NCBI GenBank assembly: GCA_002482645.1
Contig: DLGJ01000015.1
Span: 5,001-69,000, forward strand
Reading direction: 5' to 3'
Length of the DNA stretch: 64,000 bases
From: Hyphomicrobiaceae bacterium UBA7697
GTDB taxonomy: Bacteria > Pseudomonadota > Alphaproteobacteria > Rhizobiales > Methyloligellaceae
This document shows, piece after piece, positions 22,973 to 30,126 of this stretch (position 1 is its first letter; each line of letters begins with the position of its first letter). The translations under genes and the position numbers were made by a program. A model generated the notes under the pieces. That model made no database searches and was not told where the DNA came from. It saw only the letters and a program-made list of their open reading frames with translations.

Positions 22973-23422
22973 TTAGTTGTGGTCGCCCGGTAGCTTTGGC
23001 AAGGGGAGCGCCGGAATTCCCTCGTCGTGCAGCGCCTTGGCCTCATCCACGGTCGCCTCGCCGTAAATGTTGCGCTCCTCGGTTTCGCCATAGTGCATTT
23101 TCCGCGCTTCTTCGGCGAATTTGTCCCCCACATCGTCGGCATTGGACTTCAGATGCTCGCGCAGACCCTTCAGGAAGGCATAGGTCTGCCCCGTGCCCAT
23201 GGCAGCGCCGTGAGGCGGCGGATCGGACGGAACGTCGCGCGCGACCGGCGTCTTCCGCCCACGGAGCACGGCGGGCGCCATGGGCACCTTGCTCACCTCG
23301 GCGCTGCCGCATTCGGGGCAGCGGATCGCTTCTGCCTCGGACTGTTCGTCGAAGGAATCGCCGGACGAGAACCACGCATCGAATTCATGCCCCTCGCCGC
23401 ATTTGAGCGCAAACCGAATCAT
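22973..23422 (-). CDS. DUF1178 zinc-ribbon protein
   Basis: 149-residue cytoplasmic protein of unknown function, conserved in alpha- and betaproteobacteria. The N-terminus MIRFALKCGEGHEFDAWF and the CPECGS pair look like a zinc ribbon (Cys at the start and around residue 37), followed by an Ala/Pro linker and a helical end. The ATG overlaps the stop of the upstream nitrilase-family gene as ATGA, so the two are translationally coupled. The longer upstream frame is antisense-like sequence within the nitrilase gene and was rejected as the N-terminus. Confidence 0.88.
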   Translation of the reverse strand: MIRFALKCGEGHEFDAWFSSGDSFDEQSEAEAIRCPECGSAEVSKVPMAPAVLRGRKTPVARDVPSDPPPHGAAMGTGQTYAFLKGLREHLKSNADDVGDKFAEEARKMHYGETEERNIYGEATVDEAKALHDEGIPALPLPKLPGDHN

Positions 23423-24306
23423 GATGCTTGCCTCATCGTCGCGCCGGAGGCTTCCACAATCTCGATTTCGAAGTCGCGCCCATGCTTGAGCGCGGGGATC
23501 CGCGTGCGCGCGTCGTCCACCCGGGCAAGATCGATCTCGGCAAAGACGGCGCAAGGATCCTCGCCCGCTTCCGCCAGGATCTCGCCCCAGGGAGACACGA
23601 TCATCGAGTGGCCGAAGGTCGAGCGTCCGTTTTCATGCAGGCCGCCTTGCGCCGCCGCGAAGACATACGAGCCCGTCTCGATCGCACGCGCCCGGACAAG
23701 GGTGTGCCAATGCGCCGCGCCGGTCTGTTTGGTGAAGGCGGCAGGAATGGCAATCATGTTGGCGCCGGCCTGGGCCAAAGCCCGGTAGAGCGCCGGAAAC
23801 CGCAAGTCGTAGCAGATCGTCATGCCGAGCCGTGCCTGTACGCCGCCAATGGCCAAAGCCGCGACGACCGCCTTGCTGCCGGGATTGTAGTAGTCAGACT
23901 CCCGGTACGATTCGCCGCCCGGCAGATCGACGTCGAACAGATGCAGCTTGTCGTAACGGGCCGCGACCGCACCGTTCGGATCGATCAGATAGGAGCGGTT
24001 CGCGATCCGCTTGCCGTCCAATTCGATGCCGAGGGACCCGAGATGCAGCCAAACGCCGAGCTCGCCGGCAAGCGCCCGGAACAGCGCCAGCGGCGCGCTC
24101 TCGGACTCCGGTCGAATCTGCTTGAGCACACGCTCGGGCTCCAGCTCCATCAACGCGGTGTTTTCCGGCGTTTGAATATATCGCGCGCCGCCCCTCGCCG
24201 CCTCGCGGATAAGGGCCTCCGCCTTGGGCAGATTGTCCGCAATGGATCGTCCGGCGCGCAGTTGCACGAGCGCGGCGCGAAACCGTCTGGCGTTGTCGGA
24301 GCTCAT
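23419..24306 (-). CDS. Nitrilase-superfamily carbon-nitrogen hydrolase (Nit1/Nit2 type)
   Basis: Probable omega-amidase-like or deaminated-glutathione amidase that repairs aberrant metabolites. 295 residues with the Glu-Lys-Cys triad in the expected places: Glu in TPENTALMELE, Lys in YDKLHLFDVDLPGGE, and Cys in MTICYDLRFPALYRAL. The DVDLPGGESYRESDYYNPGS segment is typical of the Nit branch. It overlaps the DUF1178 gene by four bases. The family assignment is strong; the substrate is inferred from relatives. Confidence 0.92.
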   Translation of the reverse strand: MSSDNARRFRAALVQLRAGRSIADNLPKAEALIREAARGGARYIQTPENTALMELEPERVLKQIRPESESAPLALFRALAGELGVWLHLGSLGIELDGKRIANRSYLIDPNGAVAARYDKLHLFDVDLPGGESYRESDYYNPGSKAVVAALAIGGVQARLGMTICYDLRFPALYRALAQAGANMIAIPAAFTKQTGAAHWHTLVRARAIETGSYVFAAAQGGLHENGRSTFGHSMIVSPWGEILAEAGEDPCAVFAEIDLARVDDARTRIPALKHGRDFEIEIVEASGATMRQAS

Positions 24307-24398
24307 TTTGGCGCTCTCGTCTCAAATGGCGATCCGTCGAAACATTCCAGGCCGACGGTTACCGCGGTGTTAACCCAAAACGCGGCGAACCGCTGTAC

Positions 24399-25247
24399 CT
24401 AGAATACCAAATCGGCGGGTTCAACGGCGCGCGCCAGCGCCAGCACGTCCACGCGGGCCGCGCCGGCACGCTTCAGGACGCGCGCGCAAGCCTCGACCGT
24501 GGCGCCCGTCGTGATCACGTCGTCAACGACCAGAACGGACTTGCCGGCGATGATGTGCCGGCGCGGCGGCGCGACTTTGAACGCACCGGCGACATTGCGC
24601 TTGCGCTGGGCGGCGGAGAGACCGACCTGGCTCGCCGTCCGGCGGGTCCGTTGGAGTACGAAACAGTCCGCCCGGACCCCGGTCAGCGTCTCAAGCCCCT
24701 GCGCCAGCAAAGCCGACTGATTGAAGCGCCGGCCCAATAGCCGCGACCGGTAGAGCGGAACCGGAACGAGCAGGTCCGCGCCGGCCAGGAGCTCGGCGCC
24801 CGCGCGGGCCATCCATCGTCCGAACAGGCGCAAGCCCTCCTGCCGGTCGCGATATTTGAAGCCTTGGACCAGATCGCGCATGGTCTGGGAATAGCGCGCC
24901 ACGGCCCGCGCGCGGTCATAGACCGGCGGCGCGGCGATCGCCGCCGCCGACAAAGACGGCTCGCCCGTGTCGTAGGGCAGCGGCACGCCGAGGCGCGCAC
25001 AAAGAGGAGGCGTGATGAACTCGATGCCCGAGAAGCATGGGCCGCAGAGGAGGCCGTGGGAGCCGGCGGGGGCGCGGCAGACGATGCAGACAGGCGGCAG
25101 AACCAGATCGGTCGCCGCGCGCAGCGCGGTCCGCCAGACGGGTTCTCGAATCGCGCCTTCCCGCAGCGCGCCTTCCCGCAGCGCGCTTTCCGGAGTCGCG
25201 CCTTCCAGAGTCGCGCCGATGTCGCTCATCCCCATGGCACGCATCAT
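24399..25247 (-). CDS. comF: ComF family protein (phosphoribosyltransferase fold)
   Basis: Putative DNA-uptake or metabolic phosphoribosyltransferase-fold protein. Zinc-binding CIVC and CGPC pairs at the start of the conserved part, then a C-terminal type I phosphoribosyltransferase domain with the PRPP loop VVDDVITTGATVEA. The N-terminus holds a short repeat (ALREGALREGAIRE) absent from most relatives, encoded by a 15-base DNA repeat near 25155-25215. Start at 25247 is preferred because GGGAA lies about nine bases upstream; a TTG at 25262 and an ATG at 25229 are alternatives. Divergent from the methyltransferase gene, with very little room for two promoters. Confidence 0.88.
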   Translation of the reverse strand: MMRAMGMSDIGATLEGATPESALREGALREGAIREPVWRTALRAATDLVLPPVCIVCRAPAGSHGLLCGPCFSGIEFITPPLCARLGVPLPYDTGEPSLSAAAIAAPPVYDRARAVARYSQTMRDLVQGFKYRDRQEGLRLFGRWMARAGAELLAGADLLVPVPLYRSRLLGRRFNQSALLAQGLETLTGVRADCFVLQRTRRTASQVGLSAAQRKRNVAGAFKVAPPRRHIIAGKSVLVVDDVITTGATVEACARVLKRAGAARVDVLALARAVEPADLVF

Positions 25248-25277
25248 AATGCGTTCCCGCAATGCTGAGGAGACGTC

Positions 25278-26204
25278 ATGAGCGATACACCGCTACTCTT
25301 CGACCGGCGCCTCCTGCGGCAGCGGCGGGCCCGCTTCGCGGACGAGATCGCGGACCGCGAGGTTTTGATCGCCCATGTGGCGCGAGAGATCGCCGAACGC
25401 GTCGACATCATGCTCCGCCCCTTCCCGCGCGCGCTCGACCTCGGTGCCTATCGCGGCCGGCTCGGACAAGATATCGCCGCGCTCAAATCCGTGGGCGAGG
25501 TCTTCTACGCGGAAAGCGTCTACGCATATGCGGCGCGCTGCCCAGGGCCCGCCGTCGTGTGCGACGAGGATCTGATGCCTTTCGCGAACGGCGTATTCAA
25601 TCTGGTGGTTTCGGGCCTCGCGCTTCATCGCGTCAACGACCTCCCCGGAAGCCTCATCCAAATCCGGCGCGCGCTGGCGCCGGACGGGTTGTTCATGGCC
25701 GCCGCGCTGGGGTCGAACGCGCTGAGCGAATTGCGGGAGTGTCTGCTCGAGGCCGAGGAGGAGATCGAGGGCGGCGCGTCTCCACGCGTCTCGCCCTTTG
25801 GCGACGTGCGCGCTTACGGCGCGCTGCTGCAACGCGCCGGGTTCGCGCTTCCGGTTACGGACGTCGAAGACGTCACGGTAATCTACCCGTCCCCGCGCGA
25901 ACTGATGCGCGAAATCAGGGCCCTCGGCGGCGGCAACGTTCTCACCGCACGGAGCAAAAAGCCCTTGTCGCGGCGCTCGCTGGCGCGCGCCGAAGAGCTT
26001 TACCGCACGCGCTACGGCACGCCCGGCGGCAAAGTCACGGCAACGTTCCAGTTCGTTTTCATGAGCGGGTGGGCGCCGGACCCCAGCCAGCAGAAACCTT
26101 TGGCGCCGGGAAGCGCGCGCGCGCGTCTCGCCGATGCGCTCAACACCGAGGAACAATCGGGGGGCGCCAAGGCGTCCTTTCCGCATTCCAAATCGAAGAC
26201 GTGA
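25278..26204 (+). CDS. NDUFAF5-like SAM-dependent methyltransferase / hydroxylase family
   Basis: 308-residue class I methyltransferase-fold protein. The N-terminus (LLFDRRLLRQRRARFADE), the motif-I variant ALDLGAYRGRLGQ, and the C-terminal FQFVFMSGWAPDPSQQKP with the SLARAEELYR stretch match the NDUFAF5 family. In mitochondria this family modifies an arginine of complex I subunit NDUFS7 during assembly; an equivalent role on bacterial NuoB is inference. GAGGAGACGTC precedes the ATG, a strong ribosome site. Divergent from comF and convergent with the Flp pilin gene, ending nine bases from its stop. Confidence 0.85.
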   Translation: MSDTPLLFDRRLLRQRRARFADEIADREVLIAHVAREIAERVDIMLRPFPRALDLGAYRGRLGQDIAALKSVGEVFYAESVYAYAARCPGPAVVCDEDLMPFANGVFNLVVSGLALHRVNDLPGSLIQIRRALAPDGLFMAAALGSNALSELRECLLEAEEEIEGGASPRVSPFGDVRAYGALLQRAGFALPVTDVEDVTVIYPSPRELMREIRALGGGNVLTARSKKPLSRRSLARAEELYRTRYGTPGGKVTATFQFVFMSGWAPDPSQQKPLAPGSARARLADALNTEEQSGGAKASFPHSKSKT

Positions 26205-26212
26205 AACAGGTC

Positions 26213-26434
26213 TTAGAGGCTGAACGCCTCGGCAAGCGTCGCCACGAGACCGCTGAAGCCAGATTGCACAGCCGACGACATAACCAGGATCGCACCGCCA
26301 ATGATGGCGACGATCAATCCATACTCGACGGATGTGACGCCGGATGCGTCCGAGGCGAACCGCCTCGGCGTGGCGGCCGGGCATGCCGGCCACTTGACCA
26401 AGAAACCGCGCCTATCCGCGACCAAGCTTCTCAC
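26213..26434 (-). CDS. Flp family type IVb pilin
   Basis: 73-residue small pilin precursor. The hallmark SGVTSVEYGLIVAIIG gives Gly/Glu-Tyr at the processing site followed by a hydrophobic helix of about 25 residues and a short end. The N-terminal leader is long and basic (about 40 residues). The start is a GTG with GAGGTG six bases upstream, overlapping the end of the Nudix gene by 23 bases. No tad/cpa secretion genes (cpaA, tadA, tadB) are nearby, so either it is served by a system elsewhere or is a stray copy. Confidence 0.85.
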   Translation of the reverse strand: MRSLVADRRGFLVKWPACPAATPRRFASDASGVTSVEYGLIVAIIGGAILVMSSAVQSGFSGLVATLAEAFSL

Positions 26435-26858
26435 GCAAACACCTCAGCAATCCAGGCAGCAGCTCCTGCAACGGCTCGTCGGCCGGCGGCATGGCAAAAT
26501 CGATCAAAGCCGCCGGTTCGACCCAGGCAAGAATTTGCCCTTCTCGCGGGCTGACTCGTCCCTGCCAGCACCAACATCCGAATACGGGCATACAGAGATG
26601 AAAGTCGGGATAAGAATAACTTGAAAATGTTAGCGGTTTCAGATCGCCGGGGGCGATCGAGACGCCGAGCTCTTCGTCGATTTCCCGGACCAGACACAGC
26701 TCCGGCGTTTCTCCGTCTTCCAGCTTGCCTCCGGGAAACTCCCAGAGCCCGGCGAGCGGTTTCCCTTCCGGGCGTTGCGAAATGAGAACGCGCCCCTGTT
26801 CGTCGATCAAGGCGCAGGCGGCGACCAGGACGAGCGGCGTCTCCTCGCGGCCCGTCAC
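26412..26858 (-). CDS. mutT: Nudix hydrolase, MutT-like 8-oxo-dGTP diphosphatase
   Basis: Removes oxidised dGTP from the nucleotide pool, preventing A:T to C:G transversions. 148 residues with a complete Nudix box: G-x5-E-x7-REIDEELGV in the segment starting GKLEDGETPELC. The C-terminal WVEPAALIDFAMPPAD is typical of MutT. Start is a GTG overlapping the argJ stop as GTGA, so translation is coupled to argJ; this argJ-mutT order is frequent in alphaproteobacteria. The frame extends upstream within argJ without meaning. Confidence 0.92.
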   Translation of the reverse strand: MTGREETPLVLVAACALIDEQGRVLISQRPEGKPLAGLWEFPGGKLEDGETPELCLVREIDEELGVSIAPGDLKPLTFSSYSYPDFHLCMPVFGCWCWQGRVSPREGQILAWVEPAALIDFAMPPADEPLQELLPGLLRCLREKLGRG

Positions 26859-28093
26859 GACCGGTAATCGGCGTTGATGGCGATGTACTCCTTGGTGAGA
26901 TCGCAAGTCCACATCGTGTCGGTTCCAGTGCCGACGCCGACATCGACCGTGATCGCGATTTCGGAGCGCTTCATATAGGCGGCGCCGTCGGCCTCCGTGT
27001 AACCGGAGGCCACTTCGCCGTCCTTCGCGACCTCGATATCGCCGAACCAAATGGCCAGCTTGTCCCGGTCGGCCGCTTCGCCCGCCTTGCCCACGGCCAT
27101 GACGATGCGCCCCCAATTGGGATCTTCGCCCGCGAGCGCGGTCTTCACCAGCGGAGAGTTGCAGATTGCCTTGGCGATGGTCCGGGCCGCGGCCTTGGAC
27201 TCGGCGCCCTTGACCCTCACTTCGGCGAACTTGGTCAGGCCCTCCCCGTCCTTGACGATCTGTTGGGCCAGGTCGCGCATGAGATCGAACAGGGCGGCGC
27301 GGAACCCATCGAGGCGCGCATCGTCCCCCAACGCGATGCGCGGACAACCGCGCTTCTCGGCCGCGCCTGTCGCGAACAGAAGCACCGTATCGCTGGTCGA
27401 CGTATCGCTATCGATGGTGATGGCGTTGAAGCTGTCTTCGACCAAGGGGGACAGTACGGCCTGAAGGGCGGCCGGCTCGACCGGCGCGTCGGTGAACAGG
27501 AACGACAGCATGGTCGCCATGTCCGGCGCGATCATGCCGGCGCCTTTGGCGATGCCGTTGAGCGTAACGGTCACGCCGCCGATCTCGCAGGTCCGCGTCG
27601 CGAGCTTCGGAAACGTATCCGTCGTCATGATCGCGCGCGCGGCCATTTCGTAGCTGTCGGCTTGCGCCCGCTCGCCGAGTCCGGCCAGGAAGCCGACGAA
27701 CTTCGAAGGATCGAGCGGCTCGCCGATGACCCCGGTGGAGGCGACATAGACATCCGCCTCGAGGCAATCGGCGATGCGCGACGCGGCCCGCACCGTCTCG
27801 GTCACGGCCTCGCGCCCCCGCATGCCCGTGAAGGCGTTGGCATTGCCCGAATTGACGACCAGAGCCCTGGCCATGCCGTGCGACAAATGCTCCCGGCACC
27901 ATTCGACCGCCGCCGATGCCGTCTTCGACGTCGTGAAGACGCCCGCCACCGCCGTGGACGGTTCGAACAGCGCAAGCAGAAGATCGGTGCGGCCGGCATA
28001 GCGGATTCCCGCTTCACATGCCGCGAGCCGCACACCGTCCACCGGCGGCAACACCGGCGGATGTGCCGGCGCGAACGGCGAGACCTTGCTCAT
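26855..28093 (-). CDS. argJ: Bifunctional glutamate N-acetyltransferase / ornithine acetyltransferase
   Basis: Recycles the acetyl group between N-acetylornithine and glutamate in arginine synthesis. 412 residues as expected. The autocleavage region GIAKGAGMIAPDMATML is intact; family members self-cleave before the Thr of MATML to make alpha and beta chains, and that Thr becomes the nucleophile. The C-terminus YIAINADYRS is the conserved ArgJ ending. Followed by mutT with a 4-base overlap and preceded by a periplasmic parvulin 17 bases upstream, so the three genes may be cotranscribed. Confidence 0.97.
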   Translation of the reverse strand: MSKVSPFAPAHPPVLPPVDGVRLAACEAGIRYAGRTDLLLALFEPSTAVAGVFTTSKTASAAVEWCREHLSHGMARALVVNSGNANAFTGMRGREAVTETVRAASRIADCLEADVYVASTGVIGEPLDPSKFVGFLAGLGERAQADSYEMAARAIMTTDTFPKLATRTCEIGGVTVTLNGIAKGAGMIAPDMATMLSFLFTDAPVEPAALQAVLSPLVEDSFNAITIDSDTSTSDTVLLFATGAAEKRGCPRIALGDDARLDGFRAALFDLMRDLAQQIVKDGEGLTKFAEVRVKGAESKAAARTIAKAICNSPLVKTALAGEDPNWGRIVMAVGKAGEAADRDKLAIWFGDIEVAKDGEVASGYTEADGAAYMKRSEIAITVDVGVGTGTDTMWTCDLTKEYIAINADYRS

Positions 28094-28110
28094 GGCGGCG
28101 GACCGATCCG

Positions 28111-28983
28111 CTAGTGGTCTTCGTCGAACTCTTCGTCGGGAAGAGGCGGAGCCTCCCCGCGCAGAGCGGCGTCGTCCATGGACCGTTTGATATCCGGGTC
28201 GAGGATCTCGATTTTGGCCTTCTCGCGAAGTCCGGTCACGACGGTCTGTGCCTTGCGGACCACGAGCTGGCCCATGATCGGCTCCTTGACGTCCTCGAAG
28301 GCCGGCAATTTCTGGTCGCGCTTGTCTTCGACCTCGATGATATGCCAGCCGAAGCTCGTCTTCACGGGATCGGAAACCTGCCCGACATCGAGCGCGAACG
28401 CCGCGTCCTCGAACGGTTTCAGCATTTGGCCGCGGGTGAAGTAGCCGAGATCGCCGCCTTCGGCGTTCTTGTCCTTCGACTTCTCGGCGGCGAGCGCGGC
28501 GAAGTCGGCCCCTTTCGCCAGCTGTGCCTTGATGTCCTTGGCCTCATCCTCCGTCTCGACGAGAATGTGCCGTGCCTTGATCTCCTGCTCCGGTTTCAGC
28601 TTGGAGACGTTCTCCTCGTACACCTTTTTGGCTTCCGCCTCGTCGACGGCGCCGGTGACGTTCTTGTCGAAGAAGGCATCGCGCAGCGCGCGGCGGCGAT
28701 GATAGGCCACCCGCTTGTCGAACGTGTCGGTCTTGTCCAGACTTTCCTCTTCGCCGGCGCCCGCCATCAGCTCGTTCTCGATCATGAACTGCAGCAAGAC
28801 CCGTTTGCGGTCGTCGGGCCGGACAGCGCCAAGCCGCGGTCCGACTTCGGAGGCGGCGAAATCGAGATCGGATTGTCTAATCTCGGTCCCGTTGACGCGC
28901 GCCACGACGGCGTCCTCGGCAAAGGCAGACGGCGCGAGAGAAATCGACGCTGCGAGAAGCAGCAAGGCTGACCACAGTTTCAC
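28111..28983 (-). CDS. Periplasmic parvulin-type peptidyl-prolyl isomerase
   Basis: SurA/PrsA-like chaperone that assists folding of exported proteins. About 290 residues: Sec signal peptide (KLWSALLLLAASISLAPSAFA), an N-terminal chaperone region (NGTEIRQSDLDFA and a helical stretch), the parvulin domain (about 130-225; EIKARHILVETEDEAKD, GGDLGYFTRGQM, PVKTSFGWHIIEV) and a helical C-terminal tail that is very acidic at the end. I chose the GTG at 28983 because GAGGA lies eight bases upstream; a start 33 bases earlier would add residues before the signal peptide. Located upstream of argJ. Confidence 0.92.
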   Translation of the reverse strand: MKLWSALLLLAASISLAPSAFAEDAVVARVNGTEIRQSDLDFAASEVGPRLGAVRPDDRKRVLLQFMIENELMAGAGEEESLDKTDTFDKRVAYHRRRALRDAFFDKNVTGAVDEAEAKKVYEENVSKLKPEQEIKARHILVETEDEAKDIKAQLAKGADFAALAAEKSKDKNAEGGDLGYFTRGQMLKPFEDAAFALDVGQVSDPVKTSFGWHIIEVEDKRDQKLPAFEDVKEPIMGQLVVRKAQTVVTGLREKAKIEILDPDIKRSMDDAALRGEAPPLPDEEFDEDH

Positions 28984-29110
28984 TGGAATAATCCTCGTCT
29001 TCGGCGCGCCAGCCAATTCCTCGAACGGAAGGCGGCGCGGATTTGGGTGCTCCCCCGTGCGCCTTCATAACGTTGGCCTGTGGGCTTGCCAAGCGGGAGG
29101 ATTTGACAAC

Positions 29111-29150
29111 ATTTATATCCTTCAATATTTCTAGATGTATGGATATAAAT
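29111..29150. promoter_or_regulatory. Palindromic operator overlapping the ArsR remnant start
   Basis: A perfect 10-bp inverted repeat: ATTTATATCC (29111-29120) and GGATATAAAT (29141-29150) with a 20-base AT-rich spacer. The right arm contains the beginning of the ArsR-like frame (ATG at 29139). ArsR-family repressors bind such dyads at their own promoters, so this is probably the ancestral operator. Direct sequence observation; the regulatory role is inferred. Confidence 0.5.
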
Positions 29151-29303
29151 CAGGCCGTAACGGTGTTTGGCGTGCTGGCGCAGGAGTGCCGGCAGACGAC
29201 GTCCCGGCCACGGGGCGAGGCCGGACGGTGTGGCGATGGAGCATTGCCGCCCGGCGCATCGTCCAGTTGCGGCCCGCGGATCGAATCGGTCCTCGCGACG
29301 TAG
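29139..29303 (+). pseudogene. Truncated ArsR-family repressor remnant
   Basis: The frame begins MDINQAVTVFGVLAQECR, the characteristic N-terminus of arsenic-type ArsR regulators. After that point resemblance is lost, except for a weak trace of the usual LPAGEIA turn (ALPPGAS), and a stop comes after 54 codons, half the length of a normal ArsR. The DNA-recognition helix and C-terminal half are missing. It lies 27 bases upstream of the arsC-like gene, the normal arsR position, so it looks like a decayed autoregulator rather than a chance frame. Recognition of the N-terminus is from memory of the family; no alignment was run. Confidence 0.5.
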
Positions 29304-29330
29304 TGTTGAGATTGAAGGGAGGAAACCGAC

Positions 29331-29918
29331 ATGACGACCGCCGACCCAAAGTCCACGACGACCGGCAAGTCCACGACGACCGGCAAATCTGCAACGGCCA
29401 GCAAGGCCCCGCTAAACGTTCTTTTTCTTTGCACCGGCAACTCTGCCCGCTCGATCATGGCCGAGTGCATCATGAACCGCGAAGGCATGGGCAAATTCAA
29501 AGCCTACAGCGCCGGAAGCATGCCGGCGGGCCAGGTGAACCCGATTGCTCTCAATCTCCTGAAAAAGCTGAACTATGACGTGACGCATTTGCGATCCAAG
29601 TCCTGGGAGGAATTCGCCGCCCCGGATCCACCGGTCTTCGACTTCGTGTTTACGGTGTGTGACAATGCCGCAAGGGAGACTTGCCCCGTCTGGCCAGGGC
29701 AGCCCATGTCGGCCCATTGGGGCATGCCCGACCCGGCCGCCGCCGAAGGCAGCGACGCCGAGCGCGCCCTCGCCTTCGACGACGTCTACCGCATGCTGAA
29801 CCAGCGCATTTCGATCTTCATAAACCTCCCGTTCGAGAGTTTGAGCCGGCTCTCGCTTCAAGAACATCTGGACCGGATTGGCGCGCGGGGTGCCGCGGCT
29901 TCCAAGGAACCAGCCTAG
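29331..29918 (+). CDS. arsC: ArsC-type low-molecular-weight phosphatase fold, arsenate reductase
   Basis: Probable thioredoxin-coupled arsenate reductase, cytoplasmic. 195 residues: an N-terminal Thr/Lys repeat extension (TTTGKS twice), the P-loop CTGNSAR with Cys34 and Arg40, then FTVCDNAARETCPVWPG with the two further cysteines Cys110 and Cys118, and AHWGMPDPA. The three-cysteine arrangement is that of the LMW-PTPase ArsC class. No arsenite exporter (arsB or acr3) lies within view, so reduction alone would not detoxify unless an exporter lies elsewhere. Preceded by a broken ArsR gene, so it may now be expressed constitutively. Confidence 0.87.
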   Translation: MTTADPKSTTTGKSTTTGKSATASKAPLNVLFLCTGNSARSIMAECIMNREGMGKFKAYSAGSMPAGQVNPIALNLLKKLNYDVTHLRSKSWEEFAAPDPPVFDFVFTVCDNAARETCPVWPGQPMSAHWGMPDPAAAEGSDAERALAFDDVYRMLNQRISIFINLPFESLSRLSLQEHLDRIGARGAAASKEPA

Positions 29919-30035
29919 CGGCACGGGTCCCGGCCCGGCGCATCGCGTTGACAAGGCTCAGGCCGCCTCTTATGTCTCCGGCGTTGGTCCCCGGCTTTTT
30001 TCGCCGTTTCTCTGGGAGACGGGCGAATCCTCGCC

Positions 30036-30068
30036 GGAGGTCCCGCACTCCATCCGCCAAGGACCTCC
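30036..30068 (+). promoter_or_regulatory. Inverted repeat in the secA leader
   Basis: GGAGGTCC (30036-30043) and GGACCTCC (30061-30068) are perfect inverted repeats separated by 17 bases, about 60 bases upstream of secA. It could form a leader hairpin, but no SecM-like arrest peptide was identified. Confidence 0.25.
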
Positions 30069-30126
30069 AGGGCTTTCGCAAGAGCCCCGCGCGGCCCGGC
30101 TTACGCCATAAGAGGCTAACGGTTCG

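Larger units (their letters stand above)
28984..29330. other. Intergenic region with ArsR remnant and operator
   Basis: 347 bases between the parvulin and arsC-like genes, noticeably AT-rich around 29100-29155. It contains the 10-bp inverted repeat and the truncated ArsR reading frame described separately, and a GGGAGG ribosome site just before the arsC-like start. Confidence 0.6.
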
